Assembly (NCBI RefSeq): GCF_032854445.1
Contig: NW_027017955.1
Coordinates: 372,001 to 436,000 of the forward strand
Direction of reading: 5' to 3'
Source: Liolophura sinensis
Taxonomy: Eukaryota; Mollusca; Polyplacophora; Chitonida; Chitonidae
DNA length: 64,000 nucleotides
The notes under the pieces were generated by a model. It was not told where the DNA came from. It did no database searches and saw only the letters and a program-made list of their open reading frames with translations. This document shows, one piece after another, positions 10,768-21,432 of the stretch; within the stretch, counting starts at the first letter, position 1, and each line of letters starts with the position of its first letter. Made by a program: the position numbers and the translations under genes.

Positions 10768-11552
10768 CCCCCGTGGGGTTTCCGGGGTGATAAAAATAGG
10801 ACGTCAGTCCTCTAGGCAAGCTTGTCGTAAAAGTCGACTAACCTAGAGCTCTCCTGTGTGAGCCCGGTGAATATAATAGGCTCACATCTTCCCGGTTGTG
10901 TGAGAGGCAACTGGGGAGCGACCTGTTTGCCTTGGGTTGCGACCCGTGATCAACGAGGACGGGATCCTGGTGGCTGAGGGCGTGTTGGTCTTGCGAGATC
11001 CTCACGCCCAACACGTCACTTTGGGCCTTACTTGGGGAGAGACGGGAGGTCGGATGGGCCCGATCCGATCAATCGGCTTGGTCACGCCTTTCCTCTGCGT
11101 GGCCCCAAAATTTCTCCATAACACCACTCAGTAAAGAATAAATGTTATTTCTGAAATTTTGTTTGCGGTACTACGTTTTCAGGCGGTGGCTCATGGACCA
11201 ATCGAGTAATATGTGTCTGATGTGTGACCTTATTAGCCTAATGGGGTTTGCTTATGGACGTGGAGTCCTTGGTGCGTTTCCTGGTGGGTAACCCCAGGTT
11301 CAGGCATCGCCCTTGTTGGCACTCCGTGGGTGGGGTGGGGAACACGTGGGGTGAATTCGTATTATATATTGATTATGTCTATCCTAACCCTTCCAAACCA
11401 AATGTATCTAACAAATAAAATAACCAGGTCTTCCTCTCATCCGACTTCGTCGAATGCTGACAAAAAGAGGGAGTTAGAGGTTTTGTCAGGCTGCCTTGAT
11501 AATGCGCAGGATACATGGCCGCCTTTCATCGTTCTCTCAACAAGGAGTGAAC
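10768..11552 (+). mobile_element. Second LINE A copy, 5' UTR and ORF1 start (unit 1)
   Basis: It begins with the same CCCCCGTGGGG 5' end as the full-length A element and has the full 5' UTR including the hairpin at 10810-10848. ORF1 then runs from ATG 11375 for about 60 codons and jumps into an inverted A 3' UTR at about 11553. It is a few per cent diverged from the main A copy and retains the 5' UTR bases deleted in units 0-2 of the main copy. Confidence 0.82.
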
Positions 11553-11563
11553 AGAATGAATGA
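11375..11563 (+). pseudogene. LINE A (second copy) ORF1 N-terminal fragment
   Basis: 62 codons starting MSILTLPNQMYL and containing SNADKKRELEVLSG and FIVLSTRSEQ. These align with the start of the intact ORF1 at 6478. The frame ends at a TGA formed by the GAATGAATGA tail of the inverted A piece. Confidence 0.8.
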
Positions 11564-11744
11564 ATGATTATGGCTTAACGCCACATCGGCAATATTTCAG
11601 CCATATCGTGGCGAGAACAAGGTCAAAAAGTGAGATGGTTAAGGTTTTCGATATAATAATATGAACACCAAAAGTAAAACAAAAAGTACAGACATGTTTA
11701 AAATAGTATGAAAGAAAAATAAGAGTTAAAACTCGAAAACCAGG
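11553..11744 (-). mobile_element. Inverted LINE A 3' UTR fragment (unit 1)
   Basis: About 190 bp of the terminal A 3' UTR with tail, on the minus strand. It faces a forward A 3' UTR at 12399-12650, so the two form a long inverted repeat around the RNase H piece. Confidence 0.82.
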
Positions 11745-12650
11745 GGTTGTGCCCAGAGGGCAATGATATGCACTGACTCGTTGTCTTGCTTATTGGCAAT
11801 ACAGAACAATAAATTTAAAAATCCCTTGATCCTTCAAATTTTAGCTATACAGGAATTAATTAGGAAGCTAATTAGAAGAGGTAAAGATATTATATTCTGC
11901 TGGATACCAAGTCATATTGGTATCCATGGAAACACAGTCGCAGACAGGGAGGCGAAAGCTGCCCTAAATAAACCCATATCTAAGATAAAAATCCCTTATA
12001 CTGACATGAAGTCCAATATTCTTAAATATATTCGTGGCCTTTGGCAGGGTGAATGGAACTTGCAGGTCCATAATAAACTGCATGTTATTCATCCGGTCAT
12101 TGGCTATAATTCATATACACTTGATATGTCTCGTAGAGACCAAGTCGTTTTAACCAGATGCCATATTGGGCATTCTCGTCTAACGCACAATTTCATACTA
12201 GATGGGAGCAGTGCTCCCGAGTGTGTTGGATGTGATGCTCAATATGGCATCAAACATATCTTGGTTGACTGTGTCGACTTTGCCCATGTTGGGCAAAGAT
12301 TCTACACAGTCAACTCTATATATGATTTATTTGACAGCATCGCTGGCGATGTTGTCATAAATTATTTGAAGGCCCTTGGCCTATATCATAAAATATAAAA
12401 TTTAATTGTCACAAATATCTATAGATAAACAGTTATATACATATAGATTGATTTACACATATACTATAACCCTGGTTTTCGAGTTTTAACTCTTATTTTT
12501 CTTTTATACGATTTTTAACAGGTCTACTTTTTGTTTTACTTTTGATGTTTATATTATCATATCGAAAACCTTAACCGTCTCGCGTTTTCACCTTGTTCTC
12601 GCCACGATATGGCTGAAATATTGCCAATGTGGGGTTACGCCATATTCATT
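11745..12650 (+). mobile_element. Forward LINE A 3' piece: RNase H end, C-terminal domain, 3' UTR (unit 1)
   Basis: The piece begins inside RNase H at the ICTDSLSC aspartate and runs to a degenerate tail (CCATATTCATTC). Upstream of it lies only the inverted 3' UTR fragment. Confidence 0.85.
11763..12398 (+). pseudogene. LINE A ORF2 C-terminal 211 codons
   Basis: The frame contains the last two RNase H acidic positions (CTDSL and GNTVADREAK) and the cysteine-rich end (CVGCDA, HILVDC), stopping at the natural terminus (LYHKI). A small duplication after LAIQ (ELIRKLIRR) differs from the inverted copy. There is no RT and no first RNase H aspartate. Confidence 0.85.
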
Positions 12651-13039
12651 CTAGGTCAGTCGCCTTTCACGACAAGATTATCTGCAGAGTCTATCGGAGC
12701 TGGGGCTTAACATATTTCCACTACACACTGCAAGTAGCTTGGGCCGTGGAAGGCCTAGTCGTGGAAGCAAATGAAAACTGCGGGCCTGTATTCCAACAAA
12801 TCCGACCAGGGTGTGGGGACCACCAGGTCCTGAGGAAGGATCTACTTTCCCTATCCCCCTGCGTGCGGTCCAAATAAATGCATTTATTGCGTCAGGTAGA
12901 AACCTCAATCCACCAAATCCAGGTCTAACCTGACGCGTTTGACCATAGCAATGGAGATGAACCACGCGAGGTGCATACGGCACGCTCTTTCGTGACCCAC
13001 CACTTCTGCTAGGTCACGTGACCACAAGTTACTGCCCCT
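12651..13039. other. Unassigned spacer between A pieces
   Basis: No gene recognised in about 390 bp; open frames here lack domain features. At its left edge the minus strand carries CTTGTCGTGAAAGGCGAC, close to the inner hairpin of the A 5' UTR, so it may start with a remnant of a related element. It also holds a perfect 9-bp inverted repeat (12889-12897 with 12928-12936). Confidence 0.5.
12889..12936. repeat. Stem-loop: GCGTCAGGT / ACCTGACGC
   Basis: A perfect 9-bp inverted repeat separated by 30 bp. The loop contains a shorter, imperfect inner pair (AAACCT with AGGTCT). It is repeated in units 2 and 3. Function unknown. Confidence 0.55.
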
Positions 13040-13603
13040 CCCCCCGTGGGATCTCCGGGGTCATAAGAGTAGGACCCCAGTTCTCTAGGCAAGACTGTCG
13101 TACGAGGCGACTAGCTTAGAGTGTGGTTCTGGTGAATAGAATAATTTCACAGCCTCCCTGGGCTTGTCGTACAAAGTGAATAAAAGGGTCAACCTGTTTG
13201 CCGTGGGTTGCGACCCGTGATTGGGGAGGACGGGATTCTGGTGCCTGAGGGCGGGTTGGCCTTGCGAGATCCTCACGTATAACAGTCTACTTCGGTCCTT
13301 ACTTCTGCAAAGACGGCCGGTCGGAGGGCCCGTTCCGAGGTCACGCCAGTCCGGATGTCCGGGCATCAACCTTCATATATCTCGATTTCGTATAAATTGA
13401 CTACTTTCCGTGTTGGACGTTTTTAGTGAGATGTTGGGATGTCTGGACGGTGGTTGCGGGGTCAATCGACTTGGCCGTTTATAGTTTATTAGCCTGGCGG
13501 AGTATGAGCGAAGAATCCACCTTACCGAGGATGGCGTAGAACTCTCTGCTGCTTACCCGCAGGAGGCGTTCCATCGTATATGTAATGGCACTCCGTTGCT
13601 GGT
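13040..13603 (+). mobile_element. LINE A-prime 5' UTR (diverged, unit 1)
   Basis: It starts CCCCCGTGGGATCTCCGGGG and follows the A 5' UTR in order (hairpin at 13083-13121, GGGTTGCGACCCG, GAGGACGGGAT, GGCACTCCGT) with many substitutions. It stops just before ORF1 would begin and joins an inverted A 3' UTR at about 13603. Confidence 0.75.
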
Positions 13604-15431
13604 TAAGGTGGTTAAGGTTTTCGAAATGATGGCGAGAACATGAAAAATAAAACAAAAAGTACAGACATGTTTAAAATCAGATAAGAAAAAACCAAACAAG
13701 TTAAAACTCCAAAACCAGTATATTTAAAAAGTACTATATCTGGAAAGCTATATGTATGTACCATTTTATCCATAAATATTAACACATAAACAAATTTATA
13801 TTTTATGATATAGGCCAATGGTCTTCAAATATTTTATGACAACATCGCCAGCGATCATATATAGAGTTGACTGTATAGAATCTTTGCCGAACATGAGCAA
13901 AGTCAACCAGGGTATGTTTGATGCCGTATTCTGCATCACATCCAATATACTCGGGAGCACTGCTCCCATCTAGGATGAAATTGTGTGTCAGATGAGAATG
14001 CCCAATACGACACCTCGTTAAAACTACTTGGTCTCTGCGAGACATTTGACGGTCTGCCAGTAACCTGCGGATGGTCGTGGGTTTCCCCCGTGCTGTGAGC
14101 GGTTTCCACCCACCATAATGCTGGCCGCCGTCGTACAAGTGAAATATTCTTGAGTACGGCGTAAAACAACAATCAAATCAAAAAAAAAAAAAACAGACAT
14201 TTTACAATTATAGGCATTGTAGCCAATGACAGGGTGAATAGCATGCAGTTTATTGTGGATCTGCAAGACCCACCCGCCCTGCCAAAGGCGACAAATACAT
14301 TTAAGAATATTAGACTTTGTCAGTATACGGTGTTTTAACCAGAGATACAGGTTTATACTGGGCAGCTTTCGCTTCCCTGTCCACGACTGTGTTTCTATGG
14401 ATACCAGTGCGACTTGGTATCCAACAGAATATAATATCTTTACCTTTTTTAAATTAGTTTTCTATGTTTGCCTATTATCTTAAGTATCAATGGATTTTTA
14501 AATCATTATTCTGAATTGCCAAAAGGCAGGACTGGGAGTCGCTGCATATCACTGCCCTCTGGGCATGCCCCGAGGAAACATATGATAAGGCCAGGAGTAT
14601 AGCCCTGGCCTGTGCAGAAAAGGTAGAAAATGAAGGTGGCAGACGAAGAGAAGTGACCCGCTGATCTAAGACAGCCGCAACCGCAACCCTGTCCCCATCC
14701 TTTGACCCGTCAGTATATATATATATATATATTTATAGTCTATATAATCAGCCTTCATGTTAGCAAAACTTTGCTCAATAATAAGAGGATTTGTACTTGA
14801 TTTATTATATTTACGTAGATCAAATATTAGTTCAGGGTGTGGAAGAAGCCAGGGAGGAGACTCCGGAAAAGACACTGGAGCTATATCCTCTTGCTCCATG
14901 TTAGCTCTCACAATATGGTCCCGTATACGCAGATCAAACGGAGGGATCTTGTCAGGACATTTATTAAATTTATCTACATATGATGGATTAAAAACACAGC
15001 TTAAAGCTCATCCAACAAACCCTGCCTACGAGTTAGTAGCATATTGAAGGCTAAGTTTTATACGTCGGTTATATAAAGAAGGCTCATTTTCCTCCACTTA
15101 TAAACTCTCCACACGGGGATGTTCTAAAAGCACCAAGGCTGAACCTCAAACCTTGGTGATGAACAGGATCCAACATTTTAATATACGACTTCCTAGCGGA
15201 ACCGTAAAAGATGGATCCATAGTCCAATTTAGACCTCACCAGAGAGCGATATAAGTTAGGTAAAACTGATCGGTCAGCACCCCAATCGATGCTTGACACG
15301 ACCATAATTATATCGAGAGCCTTTGTACATTTAGCTTGAAACATTTTCATATGAGGTATAAAAGATAGCTTGCTATCAAATATTAGACGTAAAAATCTTC
15401 TTTGTCCAACAATTTTAACCTGTTTTACGTG
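13604..15431 (-). pseudogene. Inverted LINE A-prime ORF2 remnant and 3' UTR, with nested SINE (unit 1)
   Basis: Minus-strand reading gives, 5' to 3', an RT C-terminal segment (KALDIIMVVSSIDWGADR, SKLDYGSIFYG), the inter-domain region (SFPESPPWLLP), a damaged RNase H and the C-terminal region (HNFILDGSSAPE), then 3' UTR. It is broken by several frameshifts, a micro-inversion near 15000, a TA-repeat expansion at 14718-14731 that destroys the first RNase H aspartate motif, and a SINE at 14048-14194. The terminal 3' UTR bases and the tail are missing. Confidence 0.8.
14048..14194 (+). mobile_element. SINE, 5'-truncated, with 8-bp target duplication (unit 1)
   Basis: A 147-bp insert with a possible pol III B-box-like stretch (GGTCGTGGGTTTCC), a body CCACCATAATGCTGGCCGCC and a 3' domain TGAAATATTCTTGAGTACGG followed by CGTAAAAC and an A-rich tail. 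AGACATTT flanks it on both sides (14040-14047 and 14195-14202). From memory the 3' domain matches widespread molluscan SINEs. Its TGAAATATT...GGCGTAAAA core also matches the 3' ends of LINEs A and B here. Confidence 0.75.
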
Positions 15432-15693
15432 GTCATTGTGGAGATTCTGTATTATCCGTATTGTGAAGCTTTGGGACTAGGCATGTTCACACTATGGGAA
15501 CAGCTACAGTATATAGCACATAGAACCCGAGCAATAGCCAGTACATATACACCGAAGCGTGAGTCCGGGGGTCAGTATAACCCGGTCAAACCAGTTTCTC
15601 GGCGACAAGTCCGCCTGCATGCGCACGGACTTTTAGTGTTCAACCACTGTGCCAGGTGCCTCTAAACAACACTTCTGTCACTCTTCTGAAATA
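15432..15693. other. Region upstream of family C ORF1
   Basis: About 260 bp between the end of the A-prime remnant and the ORF1 ATG. I see no domain-bearing frame. It is probably the 5' UTR of family C or older host sequence. Confidence 0.45.
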
Positions 15694-16506
15694 ATGGATC
15701 AGTTACAGATTATCATGGACAGGCTTGGTAAGTTAGATTCTATGGTGACAAGTGAAACACTGGAAAAAAAACTACAAAACACTGAAGCAAAAATAGTTAC
15801 AAAGTTGACAAACCTAATTGAGCAGCAGGAAGCCAGAATCTTTACTTTAGAAAAAGAAAATGATACCCTTCGGGCAGACATGCATGAATTAAGATTACAA
15901 CACGAACAAGATCAAGAAGAACTGGCCAGGGTAAACAGAGATATGCGAAACTTAGAAGACAGGCAGAACGATTTGGAACAATACTCCCCTAAACAAAGTA
16001 TACGGATTTACGGTGTAGATGGGGATACAGCCACAGAAACAACTGACGAATGTTCCGAGAAAGTCGTTGACATCTTAACATCCAAACTAAAGCTGTCACT
16101 GACGTCTAGCGACATAAGTATAGCGCAGAGATTGAGACCGAAAAGACCTGACTTAAACACAGAACCAAGGGGTGTAATAGTAAAGTTCATATCACGACGA
16201 CTTAAAGTTGAAGCGATAAAAAACAGAAGAGCCTTGAAAGGAGCAAACATTGTGATTAAGGAAGACCTAACGCAGAAAAAGCAGGCTATTTTAAAAGCAG
16301 CATCTGCACACCCCATGATTCAATCCGCCTGGTCAAGAGATGGCAAAATCTTCACCAAAGACTTCAACGAGGACGTAAGACAAGTGAAATCTACTGACTG
16401 CATAGACACTCTCATCAGTCTATCATCCCATACACCCAGAGTTCAAAGACCACGTGACCAAAGAAGTGGGAGGCCAATAACCAACTCACCAGCCCCTATC
16501 AGCTAG
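15694..16506 (+). CDS. L1-type ORF1 protein of family C (coiled coil + RRM + C-terminal domain)
   Basis: 270 codons from the first good ATG (15694; an upstream extension begins with GTG). Residues ~20-110 are a heptad-rich coiled coil (KENDTLRADMHELRLQHEQ). It is followed by LEQYSPKQSIRIYGV, the entry to an RRM-like fold, and by RGVIVKFISRRLK, ANIVIKEDLT and AWSRDGKIF, which are landmarks of the Transposase_22/L1 ORF1p family. Such proteins trimerise through the coil and bind LINE RNA. No ORF2 of this family is in the window: downstream are 346 bp of unassigned sequence and then LINE B. A truncated LINE or a captured ORF1 are both possible. Confidence 0.8.
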   Translation: MDQLQIIMDRLGKLDSMVTSETLEKKLQNTEAKIVTKLTNLIEQQEARIFTLEKENDTLRADMHELRLQHEQDQEELARVNRDMRNLEDRQNDLEQYSPKQSIRIYGVDGDTATETTDECSEKVVDILTSKLKLSLTSSDISIAQRLRPKRPDLNTEPRGVIVKFISRRLKVEAIKNRRALKGANIVIKEDLTQKKQAILKAASAHPMIQSAWSRDGKIFTKDFNEDVRQVKSTDCIDTLISLSSHTPRVQRPRDQRSGRPITNSPAPIS

Positions 16507-16852
16507 ATAACGATGGCTGCAATGTGAAGGATATATGCTATCTGATAACTCAGTTTGCTCTCGTAAAGAAAAAATCATCTTAGAATTAATAGAGCATTTT
16601 AAGTTAACGAAGTACACAGCTTTAATGTGTCGAAAAAGAAATAGTATGCTCTTCTGCACAATAATATCAGAGATAAATATGATGGGTGCGATCGGCCATA
16701 AGATCTGTCAAAACCTATCAGCTTTCCCAATATGTATTTTATTCGCCAGAATCCACCTTGCCTTTTATATTCCATTCTTGTGTATGATCTTCTATACTCA
16801 TAAGCTATACCCAAATCACAACAGATCACTATATTTAGGAATTATTCCATGT
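16507..16852. other. Spacer downstream of family C ORF1 (unit 1)
   Basis: Same content as 533-878: no recognised gene, ending at the LINE B target site at 16853-16866. Confidence 0.5.
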
Positions 16853-17024
16853 CAGCTACAATATGTGAGTGAGTGAGTGAAAGTTTTAACGTCGCTTTCA
16901 ACAACATTTCAGTTTTATCGCGACAATAAAACGTCAAGTAGTCGATCTACTACGGATAATTCATTTACTATTCGGTCAAAAAAGGACACCAGAAGTCGCA
17001 TAACAAACAGACGGTAGTTTAAAA

Positions 17025-20000
17025 TCACAGCTTTCCTGCCATACCAATGGTAGAGAGAAAATCAAAAATAGTATCACTTTCTACAGAATTGAAAAGTTCT
17101 GAAAGAGAGCTCACGTGATAAAAGGAATCTCGTACAGGAGCAAAGTCGCCACAGTCAAGCAATATGTGCTTGACTGTGAACCGTTGATCACAAGCAAAGC
17201 AATGAGGAGCATCTTCTCCTTTCAACAAATACCCATGCGTAGCACGTGTGTGACCGATACGACACCTCCTCAAAATGCAAGAGCGGAGACGATGCCGTGA
17301 AAGGGAAGGCGCTGGACCAACAAACTGACGAATATCATGCAGTTTGTTGGTTGTCTGGTCATCCCATTGAGCCTGAAACAAGCGCTTGATATAGGAGCAA
17401 ATAAGTGAACGCAAGTCCGAATATGGAACGTCAGTTTGGGTAGTAACGGAATGCAAAGCCGCCTTCGCGGCTTCATCTGCAGCAGTATTTCCAGGGATAT
17501 CCATATGCCCTGGCACCCAACAAAAGACAATGATAAAGTCTTCATTAAGTCGTTTAAACATCTCCCTGATAGACGGAATGTCTGGATGTACAGGCGAACT
17601 AACCCAAATTGCCTGGAGGCAGCAAAGGGAGTCAGAGCAGATGAGAACTCTGCTACCTCCTAGCTTTGGAATGGACCGAAGTGCGCACAAAATTGCCTTG
17701 GTTTCTGCAGTAAATACAGAACAGGAATTTGGAAACCGAGTTGAAATGGTTCTAGGCCCAAGGACAGCGGCAGAAGCCACGCCATCATCATTCTTGGAAC
17801 CGTCAGTGAATATGCGGTGATAAAATGGATACTTTGAACACATATTACTAAACTCCTGCTGGTATACTAAAGGGTTGGTGGAAGAATTCTTCAGGGAGGA
17901 GAGCGAGGTATCAACCTGAGGCTCAGGACATAACCACGGTGGATCTTCCTGGATGCGTATGGGGGTGATAGTATCCAGCCCAAGTCCAGCTGCTTGCACG
18001 TGTTCCTGAATGCGGACACCCAGTGGAGGAAAAATGGATGGCTTCTGAGCATATAAGTCTTCAAATTCCGGATGGAAGACACAATCAAAGGCCGGGTTGG
18101 ATGGATTGGCTCTAAGCTTGGTGATATACTGTAAGGATGGTTCAGTTCTTCGAAGCTCCGGGGGAGGCTCGTTTGCCTCAACATACAGACTCTCCACAGG
18201 AGAGGTACGGAAAGCACCTAAGCACAACCGTAGGGCCTGGTGATGTATAGTATTGAGTTTCTTCAACTGGGAGCGCGACGGACCTCCATAAACACTGCAG
18301 GCATAGTCTAGCTTAGAACGAATCAGTGCTCGATAGAGCTGAAGTAGGGTTTCGTGATCCCCTCCCCATCGAGCACTAGAGACAACCTTCAAAATATTAA
18401 GCGCCTTTAGGCATCTGGCTCTAAGATAATTAATGTGAGATTTAAATGTAAGGTGGTTATCGAAGATCACCCCGAGGAATTTTGCCTCCGGCACAACCTT
18501 GATGGGAGACCCATCTAAAAATACCTTGGGGTCTTCATGGGGGAAGTACTTCCGACAAAAGTGTACACAGTCTTCGACTTGGAGAACTTAAATCCGTTCT
18601 CCAGTGCCCAGGCATGGATTTTGTTAAGACAAATCTGCAGCTGTCTCTCAATGGTGTGCATACCTTTGCCTCGACAAGAGATACCAAGATCGTCCACAAA
18701 AAGGGACGCATTCATACTAGGAGATAAAACTCTGGCAAGGCTATTAATCTTACTGCTAAAGAGAGTAACTGATAAAATGCTGCCTTGAGGAACCCCCTGA
18801 TCTTGTTCAAAGTAGTCAGATAGGGTAGCCCCAACCCGAACTTGGAAGTGACGATGGTCTAAGAATTTACGAATAAAGTCAGGAAGCCGACCTCTAAGTC
18901 CAAATCCATGCATATCTTTCAGAATGCCATATTTCCAAGTAGTGTCATATGCTTTTTCCAGATCAAAAAAGACAGATACGACATGGTCACGATTAACGAT
19001 ACCGTTCTTAATAAAGCATTCTAGACGAACAAGGTGATCAACAGTACTGCGATTCCTTCGAAATCCACATTGAATGTCGCTTATCAACTCATTAGTCTCC
19101 AAAATCCACACCATGCGATCGTTAATCATCCTCTCCATAGTCTTGCATACACAACTGGTTAAGGAAATAGGACGATAGTTATTTGGATCGGTAGAATCCT
19201 TTCCGGGCTTTGGGATGGGGACAATAATAGCGTTTTGCCATGAGGCAGGAAAATTCCCGGAAATCCAAATGGTATTAAAAATTCCAAGAAGCACCCTCAA
19301 ACAAGGAAGATTCTGGAAGGTGTCGTAAAAGCTGATAGTGGATATCATCTGGCCCTGGAGTTGAATCATGGGCCTTGCTCAGGGATGCGGATAGTTCATG
19401 TAGAGAAAATGTAGCATTGTAGGATTCTTCATTTGAGGATGTAAAATCAAGATAACTTGCCTCGGTCCGTTCCTTGTCACGCTGGAACTGAGGCAAGTAA
19501 TTATCTGAAGACGAATGGTGCGCAAAAGAAGCGCCCAACCTATTGGCTATGTCAAGTTTTTCTGTCAAAGAATTATTCCCGTCTTTAAGATGATTGACAG
19601 TGACATTGGATCCCTTGCCTTTGCAGTGGATCATATTCCAGACTTTTGACATAGGGGTACGATGATTAATCTTAGAAACATAACGTTTCCAAGAGTCACG
19701 TTTGGACTGTTTGATAGTCCTACAAGCTTTAGCTCCAGTACGCCTAACATCGTCTAAATTACCGGGAGATGGTCTACATCGGTACACGCGCTCAGCACGT
19801 TTCCTGAAACGCCTAGCTCGTTTACAGTCCTCCGTGAACCACGGTTTCTTAATACAGGGAACCGCACAAGATTTCGGGATACATTTGGAGGATACATTTG
19901 GAGGCTACATCGATTAGCTGATCCGAGAATAACTGGATAGGATCAACTGCATCAAGAAAAAGGTCGCTAGTAAGTGTTTCACCACACAGAACAGCAAAGC

Positions 20001-20707
20001 GGGGCCAGTCTGCTTAATCATAATTAAAGCGTGGAAGGGAGGAAGATACCGGCTCCTCAAGGGTAAGTATGGTGGGGAAGTGGTCGCTTCCGCACAGATC
20101 ATCATGGACGCTCCAGCTGAATTCCGATCTTAGCCCTGCATCAGCCAGAGCTAAATCAAGGATCGAATAAATGCCCTTTGCAGGATGAAGGTAAGTATGT
20201 GTGCCATCATTTAAGTCGCATAGAGAGTTATTAGATATAAAATCCTCCAATACAGAGCCCTTCTGGTTACGTTTAGAGTCACCCCAGAGAACACTATGGG
20301 CATTAAAGTCACCCCAAAGAAGGCACGGTGTAGGTAATTGATCACATAGATTTTGCAGCTCTTGTTGGTGAAGAGTAGAAGAAGGTGGTATATAAATACA
20401 ACAGATTGTTAATACTATACCCAGTATGATACGCACTGCCACCGCCTGCAAATCGGTGTTCAGTGCCATTTTATTGTGTATTACACCCTGCCTAATCAAA
20501 AGAGAAGAACCCCCTGATGCCTTTTCCATTCGTAGACGTGACAACAGCGTGATGACATACATAACCTCGACATTGATAACTAGGATCAGTCAGAGTTTCC
20601 TGCAAGTTAAAAGCTATAGGACTGAGGTCTTGAGCTAACATCTGGAGCTCTGCGAGGTTATACCTCAATCCTCTACAGTTCCACTGTAAGATCTTTGTAG
20701 TAGCCAT
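17025..20707 (-). pseudogene. LINE B ORF2 (unit 1 copy)
   Basis: Same lesions as 1051-4733. Differs from units 0 and 3 by a Val-to-Phe change near 18030, a Gly-to-Arg change in the RT near 18852 (LDHRHF) and an Arg-to-His change near 17452; all three are shared with unit 2. Confidence 0.92.
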
Positions 20708-20716
20708 TATTAATAT

Positions 20717-21432
20717 TTATTTACTCTTTTTCTTTTTTCTGGACTTCTTATACATCGCTGCCCTACGCTCAGCAAAATCCTCCTGTGACAACGTTATCAA
20801 CATCCTCTGCTTTTTAGCCTTGTCAACTTTAGAGTCTCGTCGCAATGTGCGATAATACGACCCCACGGATGTTGAGACAGGTACCAAGACCTCATCCTTG
20901 CCATTGGTATAGGCAGGCAAGTCTTCGGGTGCATCCATTTCCGAAAGAGATTCCTCCATATTGGATTCTCCACCAGTCCTAGACATATCAGATTGCTGAG
21001 AGCTTCCCTGAGGATCAAGGCAATGTGCTATATCTCTAGTGTCTAACTGTGACATTGTAGACGGGTCAGGACTGAACGTGCTACCCCATAAGGACGGGCT
21101 CTTACCAAGTGCACCTTTGGAGGGCATCACGCCACTGGATTGCGTCTCCTTAATGCAGGATGGCGTTGTATCCGAAATTTCTGACGATCAAGAGGTAAGG
21201 AGGAATTCGAGATTTGACTCATACCGACAACCCACTCCGGGCTATTTGATGTCTGAGATGCCTCGCAAAGGCTCTGGGGCCCACCTACTGCTGGCGATTC
21301 GCTTAACTTCCTTACCTTATTTGTAGCACTCTCCAGCTTCCTCGTTGTCAGCAGCAGAGTTATCCAAAGTCCCTTTATTTTGTTGACTGGAAGGAACAGA
21401 CTCGGCAGAAACCCCAATTTCCATATCATCCC
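20717..21432 (-). pseudogene. LINE B ORF1 C-terminal part (unit 1 copy)
   Basis: Same frameshifted remnant as at 4743-5458. It has a private Val-to-Ala change (SESPAVGGP) near 21291. Confidence 0.7.

Noticed and set aside
12678-12983. 101-codon minus-strand frame in the spacer
   Set aside because: Composition and lack of motifs suggest a chance frame in GC-richer non-coding DNA; no neighbour supports it.
14048-14120. Possible tRNA gene at the SINE head
   Set aside because: Only a B-box-like stretch is present; the A box and acceptor stem are missing, consistent with a 5'-truncated SINE.
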